A DNA stretch of 64,000 nucleotides, taken from assembly GCA_016712345.1 (NCBI GenBank), contig JADJRH010000011.1:2976001-3040000 (forward strand), given 5' to 3'. Positions 18,267 to 27,512 of this stretch are shown here, piece after piece; position 1 is the first letter of the stretch, and each line of letters starts with the position of its first letter. A program made the position numbers and the translations under genes. The notes beneath the pieces are model-generated. The model saw nothing but the letters and a program-made list of their open reading frames with translations, made no database searches and had not been told where the DNA came from. The stretch is from Polyangiaceae bacterium. Lineage in GTDB: Bacteria; Myxococcota_A; Polyangia; Polyangiales; Polyangiaceae.

Positions 18267-19451
18267 ATGACCGTCCGCCCGCTGAGCTGCATTCTGGTGC
18301 TGTTGCCGCTGTCGTTGGTCGCTTGCACGTCTGAAGAAACAACGCCGCCCAATGGGGATCTTGAGTGTGACGTGGTGATCGTCGGCGGGGGCGTCGGCGG
18401 TCTTCACACAGCGTTTCGTCTCGCGCCGTCGCTCGGCGACAAGGTTTGCCTTTTTGAAAAGGAGGCTCAGGTCGGCGGAAGAATCAAGGACATTTCGCTT
18501 GACGATTCCGATCCGAACGCGCCGCGCGTGGGGGCCGGTGCCCGCCGGGTGATGGAGGGGCAAACAGTGCTGCTTGACCTCGCCACCGAACTTGGCATCC
18601 AGCTCGAAACGCCTCCCATCACGCAGGACTTGATCAACGCACGGGGCGGTTTTGCGTTTTCAAAGGAAGGTCTTGTAAACCTCTACCCGGGGCTCACGCC
18701 GGACCCAGGCGGTGACACCGAAACAGCGTTGTACGACAAACTGCGGTTTGGTCCAGAGCGCGCCAACGCGGCGAGTTACGCCAACTTTGAGGCGTACGTG
18801 CGCGCTGTGGCGGGTGACGAAGGATACGAGTTTTTGCACGATATGTCGCGCTTTCGCGCCGATTTTAAGGTGCCGCTCGATGTGGCGGGCTATCTCGACT
18901 ACCTTGACGAAGAGTGGGATGTTTGTTGCACGCCGAGTTACCCAATCGGCGGTATGTCGCAGTTCCCATTGGGTATGGCGGCGGGGGCCACCGAGAAGGG
19001 CGCTCAGATCTTTACTTCGGATCCGGTGGCTTCAATCGACCGGAACGCGGACGGGGGATTTGACATTGTCAGTTCGAGCCACAAAGCGCACGCAGACAAG
19101 GTTGTGATTGCCGTTCCGCCCGTTGGAATGGACAAGATCAAAGGCGACGTGGTGGACGATATCAAGGCTCAGCAGGTGTATAAAGACATCGTGGGAGTGA
19201 AGGTTGTAACCATTACGCAATGGTGGGAAACGGCTTGGTACGCCAACATTGTGAATCCAAACGCCACCGAAAACGCGCGGGTTTGGCGCGGTTGGACCAC
19301 GGAACATTGCCTGAACTTTATCGAAATTCCACTGGAGCCTTACGCGGCGGCGGCCAATGTGACGCGCAGCGTATACAATGATGATCCTGAGTGTTCAAAT
19401 ATTGGGAAGACCTTGCAAACAAGGGAAACGACGCTGTGGAAACGGCTGTGA
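18267..19451 (+). CDS. Lipoprotein FAD-dependent amine oxidase, main part
   Basis: A flavin-containing amine oxidase family protein with a lipoprotein signal: MTVRPLSCILVLLPLSLVACTS, lipobox LVAC at ~20. The FAD-binding Rossmann motif DVVIVGGGVGGLHTAF (~34) is followed by FEKEAQVGGRI (~66), the second FAD contact of this family. Substrate unknown; the product should sit outside the cytoplasm on a membrane. ATG 18267 is chosen for the AAGGGAG site upstream. The frame ends early at 19451; the conserved C-terminus continues in another frame from ~19391. One missing T in TGTTTCAAATATTGG would restore ECFKYWEDLANKG. Confidence 0.78.
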   Translation: MTVRPLSCILVLLPLSLVACTSEETTPPNGDLECDVVIVGGGVGGLHTAFRLAPSLGDKVCLFEKEAQVGGRIKDISLDDSDPNAPRVGAGARRVMEGQTVLLDLATELGIQLETPPITQDLINARGGFAFSKEGLVNLYPGLTPDPGGDTETALYDKLRFGPERANAASYANFEAYVRAVAGDEGYEFLHDMSRFRADFKVPLDVAGYLDYLDEEWDVCCTPSYPIGGMSQFPLGMAAGATEKGAQIFTSDPVASIDRNADGGFDIVSSSHKAHADKVVIAVPPVGMDKIKGDVVDDIKAQQVYKDIVGVKVVTITQWWETAWYANIVNPNATENARVWRGWTTEHCLNFIEIPLEPYAAAANVTRSVYNDDPECSNIGKTLQTRETTLWKRL

Positions 19452-19738
19452 TGGAGGGGCTCACTCAACTCTTCAACGAAAACGGGGTGAGTTCACCGGC
19501 CATGGTGAGTGTTCCCAAACCTCTCAAAACAACGGTGCAGATTTGGCCGGCCGGTTGGTATTGGCTGGGGCCCAAGGCGTCTGTGACCAACGCCCAGTTG
19601 TTTGATTGGGCGGCCAATCCGCTGGATGGTGAAGAAGTGGGTCTTGTTGGCGAGGCGTACAATGTGCAGCGGTCGGGTTGGAGCGACGGCGCGTACAAAT
19701 CGTCGATCCATTTGCTGCAAACCCGGTATGGTTTGTAA
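19391..19738 (+). CDS. Amine oxidase, C-terminal part (out of frame)
   Basis: The 115-residue frame contains the family's C-terminal FAD-binding end (WPAGWYWLGPKASVTN ... VGLVGEAYNVQRSGWSDGAY), equivalent to the EGA-Y/GWxxGA motif of amine oxidases. It has no ribosome site of its own. It is the C-terminus of the 18267 gene separated by a one-base shift near 19389. Whether the shift is real is undecided. Confidence 0.72.
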   Translation: MFKYWEDLANKGNDAVETAVMEGLTQLFNENGVSSPAMVSVPKPLKTTVQIWPAGWYWLGPKASVTNAQLFDWAANPLDGEEVGLVGEAYNVQRSGWSDGAYKSSIHLLQTRYGL

Positions 19739-19763
19739 CGGCGCGCGGTGCGCGGTGCGCGAT

Positions 19764-19847
19764 ATGTCCCCGCCCTGAGCGAGCGAAGCGAGCGATTTGG
19801 GCGGGGCGGCCGCGCGAGCGAAGCGATGCGCGGCCGGGGGTGGGCAG
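19764..19847. repeat. 84-bp twin-hairpin repeat, copy 2
   Basis: An exact copy of 18051-18134 in the same orientation, 26 bases after the amine oxidase C-terminus. The two copies bracket the amine oxidase gene. Confidence 0.9.
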
Positions 19848-19955
19848 CAATGCTTGCGATGTCGGGTTTGTCCGGCTACCGTGCGGACTTCCCAGTGAGT
19901 TGGGCGGAAACCGATGATCCGCGTTGGTTACAGTGAGTGCGTTTGAAGCGCTGAG

Positions 19956-20351
19956 GTGAAGGGCGAGAAGGTGTACACGAACCAACCCGTGAAAGATGAG
20001 GACAATGCTCATCCCGTGGCGGAGGTCTGGCGCCCAACGTTGCGTCAGATTGTGGGCGCGTTGTGTCGAGGTGACTATGAGGTTTCTGAAGGGATTGAGG
20101 ACGTAGCCCCGGTGGCACAAGACGTGGCCCATCAGATGCGGGCGAGTGTGGCCGATTACGGTGAACAACTTGTTGATTTGCCCGAAGAGACGTGGAAAAC
20201 GTCGGTGTGTCAGTGGATGGGAACGCGCTGGGAAGTGCTGGTGGATTTGTGGACCGTTGAGTCGGGCAGGAGCGATTTGGTGCTGTTCGTGAATGTGTCG
20301 GAGTGCAAGACGGGATTTAGGTTTGAGGTGTACTCACTGTATGTTCCCTGA
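19956..20351 (+). CDS. Small soluble protein, DUF7668-like
   Basis: A 131-residue protein with a compact pattern WRPTLRQIVGALCRGDY, DYGEQLVDLPEETW, VDLWTVESGRSDLVL and a C-terminal VYSLYVP. I recall this arrangement from DUF7668-type small proteins, often seen near polymorphic toxin loci, but the assignment is from memory. Start GTG 19956 is preceded by a weak GAGGTG. No signal peptide. A role as an immunity protein is conceivable, not shown. Confidence 0.55.
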   Translation: MKGEKVYTNQPVKDEDNAHPVAEVWRPTLRQIVGALCRGDYEVSEGIEDVAPVAQDVAHQMRASVADYGEQLVDLPEETWKTSVCQWMGTRWEVLVDLWTVESGRSDLVLFVNVSECKTGFRFEVYSLYVP

Positions 20352-20413
20352 CGAGGGTCGGCAGCGGCGGTCACGGGGTTGGGTAGGTGTTCCGTTGGGT
20401 AGTCTGTAATCAC

Positions 20414-20734
20414 TCACCGATTGTCGACCTGAATGGCTTTGCCGAACACGGCGCGGCGGTTGACCCAGCCGTTGATTCCACCGCGGTTGTTGCCAATTTG
20501 ATATTGACGCGCTTCGGCCCCGCCGCGAATGGCTTTGATCAGGTGGAGGTACACAACGCCGCGCACTTTTACAAGAACGATGTCGCCCTCGGCGGGTTCT
20601 TGGTTGGGTAGGTAAGGTGTAAGTGTGGCGGTGGCTCCCGACTCAACAAGTGGACGCATGGAGTTGCCGTGGGGAGTTACCTGACAGGTCTGACCTGCCG
20701 CAAGGGCGGCGATAGCGTGGGTTGCCCAGTTCAT
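20414..20734 (-). CDS. Stand-alone S24/S26-like (LexA-type) protein
   Basis: From ATG 20734, 106 residues form only the S24/S26 peptidase fold: TPHGNSMRPLVESG (serine of the GxSM motif at ~26), EGDIVLVKVRG, then HLIKAI and IGNNRGGINGW. No helix-turn-helix and no membrane anchor are present, unlike LexA, phage repressors or signal peptidase. In S24 enzymes the partner lysine lies after the VYLHLIKA segment; a Lys is present there. It could be a regulator-processing protein or a catalytic remnant. The frame continues upstream but without a plausible start. Confidence 0.65.
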   Translation of the reverse strand: MNWATHAIAALAAGQTCQVTPHGNSMRPLVESGATATLTPYLPNQEPAEGDIVLVKVRGVVYLHLIKAIRGGAEARQYQIGNNRGGINGWVNRRAVFGKAIQVDNR

Positions 20735-20912
20735 TGGAGTGGTCCGATGGTTGTCGAACCGGTCCGCGGTGTCAAGCCACGCGGCGTTGGAACAGCTGCT
20801 TTTTTCGGAGTTTTGCGGCCAGCCGTGGTGGATGCTGGCTGTGCTTTTTTGATGGGTGAGTCGAAAACGATTCGACTGCCGCTGAACAGTCGTGGTAGAT
20901 GGGAAAGCGCAC

Positions 20913-21588
20913 ATGCCGTCGCTTGAGCACAACGGAATGGTTGAACTGTTCCGCGAAAACCCCCGTCTTGCTCCCCATTTCCTCGACACGCTATTTCATA
21001 TCGACCTGCCACAATTCGCTTCCGCCGATGTGGTGGATGCCGCACTCGATAATTTGATACCAGTTGAATTTCAAGCCGATCTGGTGCTTGAGCTACGCGA
21101 TCCTGACGGTCGCGCTGTTCTTTCTATCGTGCTGGAAGTGCAGCGGAGCGTGGACCCAAACTGCCCTGAGCGCACTGACGCGACTGGACATCAGGCACGC
21201 CTTGGTCTATTTTCAAATCATACTGAGTTCGCTGCGTGAACCTGTGCGTACGGCAATGGAGAAATTGATTATGGAGCGTCAGATTATAAACGAAGACGAC
21301 CTGCCTCCGTTGCTTCGCCACTTGTGGCTCCAGGGCGAAGCAAAGGGCAAGCTCGAAGGCAAGCTCGAAGGCAAGCTCGAAGGCAAGCTCGAAGGCAAGC
21401 TCGAAGGCAAGCTCGAAGGTACGCTTGACGGCAAACGCGGCACGCTCCTGCGCATGATGAACCGCGCCGGGTTGGCACTCACCGATGCCGAGCGCAGCCG
21501 AATCGAAACATGCACGGACGTGGAGACCCTCGACGGTTGGCTTGACAATCTCCTGGGCGCCAAAACCGCTGCTGAAGTTTTTCGCTGA
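20913..21588 (+). pseudogene. Rpn/YhgA-like PD-(D/E)XK protein with internal deletion
   Basis: The N-terminal 80 residues (ENPRLAPHFLDTLF ... EFQADLVLELRDPDGRAVLSIVLEVQRSVDP) show the nuclease core of Rpn-like transposase-family proteins, including the EVQ motif. After ~21160 the frame is lost. The next frame supplies LDIRHALVYFQIILSSLREPVRTAME and the usual C-terminal tail, but the middle ~130 residues expected in the family are missing. It therefore looks like a genuine deletion. The tail contains six KLEG repeats. It lies just upstream of drmD. Confidence 0.65.
21349..21420. repeat. 12-bp tandem repeat (six copies), encodes KLEG
   Basis: AAGCTCGAAGGC repeated six times head to tail, nearly perfect (the last copy ends in T). 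In the Rpn-like remnant it would encode a charged helical linker. Confidence 0.9.
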
Positions 21589-21730
21589 ACGCCCCGACAC
21601 CCGGCCGCCTCGCCAGCACTCGCGTTTTCGTCCAGAACTCGATGCAGGGAACCCGAAGCGCCACGCTTTTCGCTTTCCACGCAGCAACGCGCGCGGATGG
21701 TCCACCACGACATTGCCCAATGGTGTACAC

Positions 21731-24700
21731 ATGATTCCCACCACAGGTGACCTCGTGCGCGTTCGGTCGCGCCAATATCTGGTGGAAGAGGTGGAGCTGC
21801 CGCCCCGCCCTGAAGAGAGCACGCTGGTTCGCCTTTCGTGCGTGGAGGATGATGCGCAGGGCGATCCGCTTGAAGTTTTGTGGGAGCGAGAAGTGGATGC
21901 AACGCTCCTTCGCCATACCGATTGGCAGCGGTTGGCGAGCCGCGGATTTGACGAGCCGCGCTTGTTTTCGGCCTATTTGCACACCCTGCGGTGGAGTTGT
22001 GTCACCTCGACAGATCCAAAACTGTTTCAGGCTCCCTACCGCGCCGGCATTGAGGTGAAGGATTATCAACTTCTACCCCTGCGTATGGCGCTCAGTATGC
22101 CGCGGGTAAACCTTTTTATCGCCGACGACGTGGGTCTTGGTAAAACGATTGAAGCGGGCTTGATTTTGCGTGAATTGCTCATGCGCCAAAAAGTCCGCCG
22201 CGTGGTGATCTGCGTGCCGCCCTCGGTGGTTCGCCAATGGCGCGATGAAATGGAAGAGCGCTTTGGTCTTCCCTTTGTCATCTTCGATCGCGACTATGTT
22301 TCCCGCGTTCGGCAGCAGCGCGGCTACGCTGTCAACCCTTGGAAAACCCACACCCGGTTTATCCTTTCGCATGCCCTTGTTCGGGATGAAGTGTACTCCG
22401 CCCCGCTGCGTGACTGGTTGGGCGATTTTGCCGGTTCTTCTCTGCTCATTCTCGACGAAGCGCACAACTTTGCTCCCGCAAGCGCGGGCCGGTACGCGGT
22501 GGACTCCAAGTTAACCAAGGCCATTCGTGATTTGGCTCCCCGGTTTGAACACAAACTGTTTCTCAGTGCCACGCCCCACAACGGCCACTCAAACAGCTTT
22601 TCCGCTTTGTTAGAACTGCTTGATCCACAGCGGTTTGTGCGCGGCGTTCCGGTAGACCCAAAGTTGCGCGACGCGGTGATGGTGCGTCGGTTGAAAAGTG
22701 ATCTGCGCGCCGTTGGGCAAAACTTTCCTACCCGTATTGTGGAGCGCGTGGTGATTGACCATCTCCCCGATAACGCGCCGGAGTTGGCCCTTTCACACCT
22801 GCTTTATCAATACCGCAAAGCGCGTGAGGCTCGGCTTGCCAATGCCACCAAACCCCAGCAGGCGTCGGCCATGTTGGTGGTCATGGCCTTGCAAAAACGC
22901 CTTCTTTCGTCAATTGAGGCATTTGCCCGCACGCTGGAGGTACACAAGAAAACGGCGGCCAATCCTCCCAAAGCGCGCAAAAAATCTACCCTACCCATCG
23001 CCCCCCAAACCCTTGATTTGCTCTTTCGCGCGCCCGACGCCGACGATGACCGGGCCGAGATTTCTGAAGAAGAAGTCACGCAGGAAGAAGATGCGCAGAT
23101 GGCCGCGGCCACGCAGCTCTCTGCCATCTCTGAGTCTACCACCGCCGAAGGTACACTTGCGGCCGAGCTTACCCTCCTTGATCAAATGGCCGATATTGCG
23201 CGGGCAAACCGCTACAGCGCCGACCCTCGTGTGGTGTACCTATTGGACTGGATCAAAAAAAATCAGTGCCCCAATCTCGGCCAAGAAGGGGCCCAATGGC
23301 TTCCAAGGCGGGTGCTGATTTTTACAGAATATGCCGATACAAAGCGCTACTTGCAGCAACTTTTACAAGACAAACTCCGGGCAACCGATTGTGGGGCGGA
23401 GCGCCTGGCCGTATTTCACGGCGGCATTGGCGAAGAAAAGCGTGAAGCCATTAAGGCCGCTTTTAACGCCGATCCGCACAAACATCCCCTTCGCATTTTA
23501 ATTGCGACAGATGCCGCGCGTGAGGGGGTAAACCTTCAAAACAACTGCGCCGACCTGTTTCACTTTGACGTGCCGTGGAACCCCGGCCGCATTGAACAGC
23601 GCAATGGTAGGATCGATCGCAAATTACAACAATCGCCTGAAGTGCGGTGTATGTACTTTGTCTTACCCCAGCGGCCTGAAGATCGCGTGCTGGATGTGCT
23701 CGTTCGAAAAACCCGCACCATCCACGAAGAACTTGGCAGCATGGCCCCGGTGGTGGAGCGCCGCATTGACGAGGCTCTCGCCTGGGGCATTGAACACGAC
23801 CGCGCCGATGATCTGGCGTTGGCCATTGAAAAGGCCGATTCTAGCGAGCAAACTACCCAAGCCCGTGTACGCACCATGCGGGTAGAAATGGGCCACGAAG
23901 AGTCTGACGCGCGCCGGGGAAAGCTCCAGCGTCAATTGGTCGATTTGCAAGATCTGCTCAAGCGGTCGCGTGATTGGATCGGCTTGGATGAAAAGCATTT
24001 TCGCGACGCCTTGTCGGCCGCGCTTGAGTTTGCCGGGGCCAATGGGTTGACACCTGAAAACACCGCTGAGGCCGCGGCCGATCCCGCGCGGGCGCGGTGG
24101 GTATTGCCCCATTTGCACGAGCGCAAAGGGGCCGATCCCACGTGGGCTGCAACGCTTGATACCCTTCGCATTCCTCGAAAGAAAGATCAAACCCCGGCGG
24201 AGTGGCGGCGCGACTCTCCCATTCGCCCGGTGGTGTTTACCGATCCGGGCAATTTGGATGGGGAGGTGGTGCATCTGCATTTGGAACACCGTGTGGTGCA
24301 GCGCTTGTTGGGCCGATTTTTATCGCAGGGCTTTCGCGAGGACGATTTGCGGCGCGCCTGTGTGCTGCGCACGTTGGAGCCTCAACCCAAGGTGGTGCTC
24401 TTGGGTAGACTTTCGCTTTTTGGGGAGCGCGGCGCTCGTCTGCACGATGAAGTGTTGGCCGCCGCGGCAGAATGGCAGCCGGTGGAGCAGCGCCGCGGTG
24501 GGCTGCGCCCCTTGGGTGAAGGCGACAAAGCCGACGTGCTGCGGTTGGTAGAGCAGGGCTTGGGTGAACCGCGCCTGCGCGAAACCAATCCCACCGTGCG
24601 CGAGATGCTTGTCAAAAACGCCGCACGCGACGTGGCCGAGCTAACCCCCTCGCTTGAACGGCGGGCCGAGGTATTGGTGGAGCGCGCCTGCCGCGATCTG

Positions 24701-24994
24701 AAAAAGCGCGCCGACACCGAGGCCGATGAAATGGCCGCCATTCTCACGGCCCAGCGCGACCGCATTGTGGCTCGTCAAAAAGAAATCGAGGTAGAGTCGC
24801 AACAGCAAAAGTTTGCCTTTGACCAAGATGAGGAGCGTCAGCTTTCGGCGGACCGGCGGTTTTGGGTAGAAAGGCTTACGGCCATTGCCAAAGAGTTGCG
24901 GGTGGAACCTGACAGAATTCGGGCGGGCTATGGGGTAAAGGCTACAAGGATTGAGCCTGTAGGATTGGTTTATTTGTGGCCGCTATCGAGTTGA
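21731..24994 (+). CDS. drmD: DISARM helicase DrmD (SNF2 family)
   Basis: A 1087-residue SF2/SNF2 helicase. Motif I DVGLGKT (~131), motif II LDEAHNF (~240), SATPHNGH (motif III region), then the C-terminal lobe with FTEYADTKRYL (~530), ATDAAREGVNLQ (~592) and the arginine-finger motif RNGRIDRKLQQ (~625). The last ~450 residues are helical and charged. This is the layout of DrmD, the class 1 DISARM-specific helicase, and the following genes are the other DISARM components in the expected order. ATG 21731 starts the conserved part (TTGDLVRVRSRQYLVEEV); there is no strong ribosome site. In class 1 systems DrmD acts with DrmMI and DrmABC against incoming phage DNA. Confidence 0.85.
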   Translation: MIPTTGDLVRVRSRQYLVEEVELPPRPEESTLVRLSCVEDDAQGDPLEVLWEREVDATLLRHTDWQRLASRGFDEPRLFSAYLHTLRWSCVTSTDPKLFQAPYRAGIEVKDYQLLPLRMALSMPRVNLFIADDVGLGKTIEAGLILRELLMRQKVRRVVICVPPSVVRQWRDEMEERFGLPFVIFDRDYVSRVRQQRGYAVNPWKTHTRFILSHALVRDEVYSAPLRDWLGDFAGSSLLILDEAHNFAPASAGRYAVDSKLTKAIRDLAPRFEHKLFLSATPHNGHSNSFSALLELLDPQRFVRGVPVDPKLRDAVMVRRLKSDLRAVGQNFPTRIVERVVIDHLPDNAPELALSHLLYQYRKAREARLANATKPQQASAMLVVMALQKRLLSSIEAFARTLEVHKKTAANPPKARKKSTLPIAPQTLDLLFRAPDADDDRAEISEEEVTQEEDAQMAAATQLSAISESTTAEGTLAAELTLLDQMADIARANRYSADPRVVYLLDWIKKNQCPNLGQEGAQWLPRRVLIFTEYADTKRYLQQLLQDKLRATDCGAERLAVFHGGIGEEKREAIKAAFNADPHKHPLRILIATDAAREGVNLQNNCADLFHFDVPWNPGRIEQRNGRIDRKLQQSPEVRCMYFVLPQRPEDRVLDVLVRKTRTIHEELGSMAPVVERRIDEALAWGIEHDRADDLALAIEKADSSEQTTQARVRTMRVEMGHEESDARRGKLQRQLVDLQDLLKRSRDWIGLDEKHFRDALSAALEFAGANGLTPENTAEAAADPARARWVLPHLHERKGADPTWAATLDTLRIPRKKDQTPAEWRRDSPIRPVVFTDPGNLDGEVVHLHLEHRVVQRLLGRFLSQGFREDDLRRACVLRTLEPQPKVVLLGRLSLFGERGARLHDEVLAAAAEWQPVEQRRGGLRPLGEGDKADVLRLVEQGLGEPRLRETNPTVREMLVKNAARDVAELTPSLERRAEVLVERACRDLKKRADTEADEMAAILTAQRDRIVARQKEIEVESQQQKFAFDQDEERQLSADRRFWVERLTAIAKELRVEPDRIRAGYGVKATRIEPVGLVYLWPLSS

Positions 24995-25268
24995 GAAACA
25001 TTCCATGGCTCAATACAAAGCGGATTCAGGAGAAGAGATCTCTACCGGCAGGTTTGGCGGCTCTTCCAACTGTCACGAGCTTGGCACCGGTCTCGCCGAA
25101 CTCGCGTTTTCGTCTGGCCGCATGCGCCACAGAACACCTTATGGACAAACTTGGTGCGCCACGCTTTTCGCTTTTCCGCTTGGCGAGGGGCAAGGGTGTC
25201 TGACATGTTGGGGTGAACCTGAAACGGGGATGTCTGGGACGTGGTGCCAAGACTGAGGGAGCACAATT

Positions 25269-27512
25269 GTGGCGAAGTTTGATTCTGAACGGGAAGCGCA
25301 CAAGGCTTGGTTGGGGCTTTTGCAGCCGGTGGGGCTCGTGGTTTCACCTCCGGCGTTGGTAAAAGCGCAGGCGGTGCTCAGTGAAAATGTGGTGGAGTTG
25401 CAGACCACACTGCAAGGTGTACTCACGCAGCCAACATCCATCGGCGCTGACGTAGCCCCCGCGCTCCTTGATTTTCCCCGGTTTGCCAACGAAGTGCTGG
25501 GATGGTCGGTGGAAGATTTGGCCGGGGCCGAAGGTGGGCCTACCCTACCTGAAAACCTGGCCGTTCCCCTCCCCGACTATGGGGAGACGTTGCTACCCAA
25601 CTACGCGGCGGTAGACAGTTTGGGCAGCGGTCAACCCCTGCTGCTCATTCAACAGGTAGAAACCGGGCTAAACCTCGACGCTCCTCCCGACGATTCTAAA
25701 AAAACCCACGGTTGGGCCACAAGCCCCCACGCCCGGTTTGAGCGCCTTCTTCGCGATACCCAGGTGCCCGCCGGCCTGCTTCTCAACGGCCGCGAGCTGC
25801 GCCTTGTGTACGCACCGCGCGGTGAGTCGTCGGGCCATATCGGCTTTCCCGTAGCTGAAATGCTCCATGTGCAGGGCCGCCGCATCCTCGCCGCAATGCA
25901 CATGCTTTTGTCAGAAAATCGCGTTTTCAGCGCGCCTGAAAAGCACCGTTTGGTCGATCTTTTGGCCGAAAGCCGAAAATACCAAAACGAAGTTTCTACC
26001 CGTTTGGCCGAACAGGTGCTCGGCGCTTTGTGGGAACTGTTGCGCGGCTTTCAGGCCGCGGATGAAGCGGCGCACGGCAACCTTCTTACGCTCGACCCGC
26101 GGCCCGATCCTGCGCAGATCTACGGCGGCCTTCTCACCGTGATCATGCGCCTTGTGTTTTTGCTGTACGCTGAAGATCAGGGGTTATTGCCCGATGATCC
26201 TGTGTACACTCGCAACTATGCTGTGGGTGGTTTGTTTGAGCGCCTGCGGGAAGATGCCGGCCGTTATCCCGACACAATGGACCAGCGGTTTGGCGCGTAC
26301 GCCTGGCTTGTCACCACCTTTCGCCTGATGTTTGACGGTGCCGCGCACGGTGCTCTCCACCTCCCCGCTCGCCATGGTCAACTGTTTGACCCTGACCAAT
26401 ACCCGTTTTTAGAAGGCCGCCCGCCCGGCGTGCCCCGCGTGATGGACCAACGGTTTAGCCCTCCGCGCGTGTCAGACGGGGTGATTTGGCGCGTGCTGGA
26501 GAGTTTGCTCATGTTGGGGGGCGAGCGCCTTTCGTACAGGGCGCTGGATGTGGAACAAATCGGCTCTGTGTACGAGTCGATGATGGGGTTTGACGTGCGA
26601 TCCCTGCCGGGTAGATCGATCGCCGTTCGCCCCAAAAACGTGGTCGTCGACCTCGATGCTCTGCTCCAAACGCCCGCCGCCAAACGCGCCGCGTGGCTGA
26701 AAGAACAGGCCGAGTGTGATTTGGCGGCGGGGGCCGTTTCTACCCTCAAAGAAGCGCGCACGGTGGACGATGTGGTGGTGGCGCTCGGCCGCAAAGTGGC
26801 TCCCCAAACCCCTCGCCCGTTGGCACCAGGAGCGCTGTTTTTACAACCGGGTGAAGAACGCCGCCGGTCGGGCTCGCATTATACTCCGCGTGAACTCACC
26901 GAGCCCATTGTGTACACCACCTTGCACCCTGTGTTACAAGGGTTGGGCCCCAAACCTACCCCTGACCAAATTCTTGACGTGAAGGTGTGTGACCCGGCCA
27001 TGGGATCGGGAGCGTTTTTGGTGGAGGCGTGCCGTCAACTGGCCGCCGCGCTGGTGACCGCATGGGAAGATCACAAGTGTACCCCGCGCATTCCTCCCGA
27101 TGAAGATCCGCTTTTGTACGCCCGCCGAGTGGTGGCGCAACGGTGTTTGTATGGGGTGGATAAAAACCCGTTTGCCGTGAGTTTGGCCAAGCTGTCATTG
27201 TGGCTTGTCACCCTGGCGCGCGACCACGCGTTTACGTTTTTGGACCATGCGCTCAAACACGGTGATTCACTCGTGGGCCTTACCAAAAGGCAAATTGGCG
27301 CCTTTCACTGGAACCCGCCGGAAGACGACATTGGCCCGCTCTTTAAAGGCATTAGCGCCGACGTGATCACCGTCGCCAACTGGCGCGACAAAATTCAGGC
27401 GTTGGGTGAGGTACCTTACGACGAGCGCAAAGACGCCTGGACAAAGGCCGAAAATGTGGTGGGTGACGTGCGGCTTGTGGGTGATTTGTGTGGCCGCATT
27501 TTTTGGGGCTGA
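25269..27512 (+). CDS. drmMI: DISARM adenine methyltransferase DrmMI, N-terminal part
   Basis: The N-terminal ~745 residues of a large N6-adenine methyltransferase of the Eco57I/PglX-like type. The SAM-binding motif I DPAMGSGAFLVEACRQL is at ~574, followed by VDKNPFAVSLAKLSLW. Start GTG 25269 lies 274 bp after drmD. Translation stops at 27510-27512 (RIFWG stop) just before the catalytic NPPF motif; reading on one frame over continues the protein. The break sits in T6G4 (27499-27508), where one extra base explains it. In DISARM, DrmMI marks host DNA as self, so loss of this gene is expected to matter for self-protection. Confidence 0.82.
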   Translation: MAKFDSEREAHKAWLGLLQPVGLVVSPPALVKAQAVLSENVVELQTTLQGVLTQPTSIGADVAPALLDFPRFANEVLGWSVEDLAGAEGGPTLPENLAVPLPDYGETLLPNYAAVDSLGSGQPLLLIQQVETGLNLDAPPDDSKKTHGWATSPHARFERLLRDTQVPAGLLLNGRELRLVYAPRGESSGHIGFPVAEMLHVQGRRILAAMHMLLSENRVFSAPEKHRLVDLLAESRKYQNEVSTRLAEQVLGALWELLRGFQAADEAAHGNLLTLDPRPDPAQIYGGLLTVIMRLVFLLYAEDQGLLPDDPVYTRNYAVGGLFERLREDAGRYPDTMDQRFGAYAWLVTTFRLMFDGAAHGALHLPARHGQLFDPDQYPFLEGRPPGVPRVMDQRFSPPRVSDGVIWRVLESLLMLGGERLSYRALDVEQIGSVYESMMGFDVRSLPGRSIAVRPKNVVVDLDALLQTPAAKRAAWLKEQAECDLAAGAVSTLKEARTVDDVVVALGRKVAPQTPRPLAPGALFLQPGEERRRSGSHYTPRELTEPIVYTTLHPVLQGLGPKPTPDQILDVKVCDPAMGSGAFLVEACRQLAAALVTAWEDHKCTPRIPPDEDPLLYARRVVAQRCLYGVDKNPFAVSLAKLSLWLVTLARDHAFTFLDHALKHGDSLVGLTKRQIGAFHWNPPEDDIGPLFKGISADVITVANWRDKIQALGEVPYDERKDAWTKAENVVGDVRLVGDLCGRIFWG

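Noticed and set aside
25005..25256. 83-codon open frame between drmD and drmMI
   Set aside because: No ribosome site, Cys/Gly-rich shadow-like composition; the spacer resembles non-coding sequence upstream of drmD.
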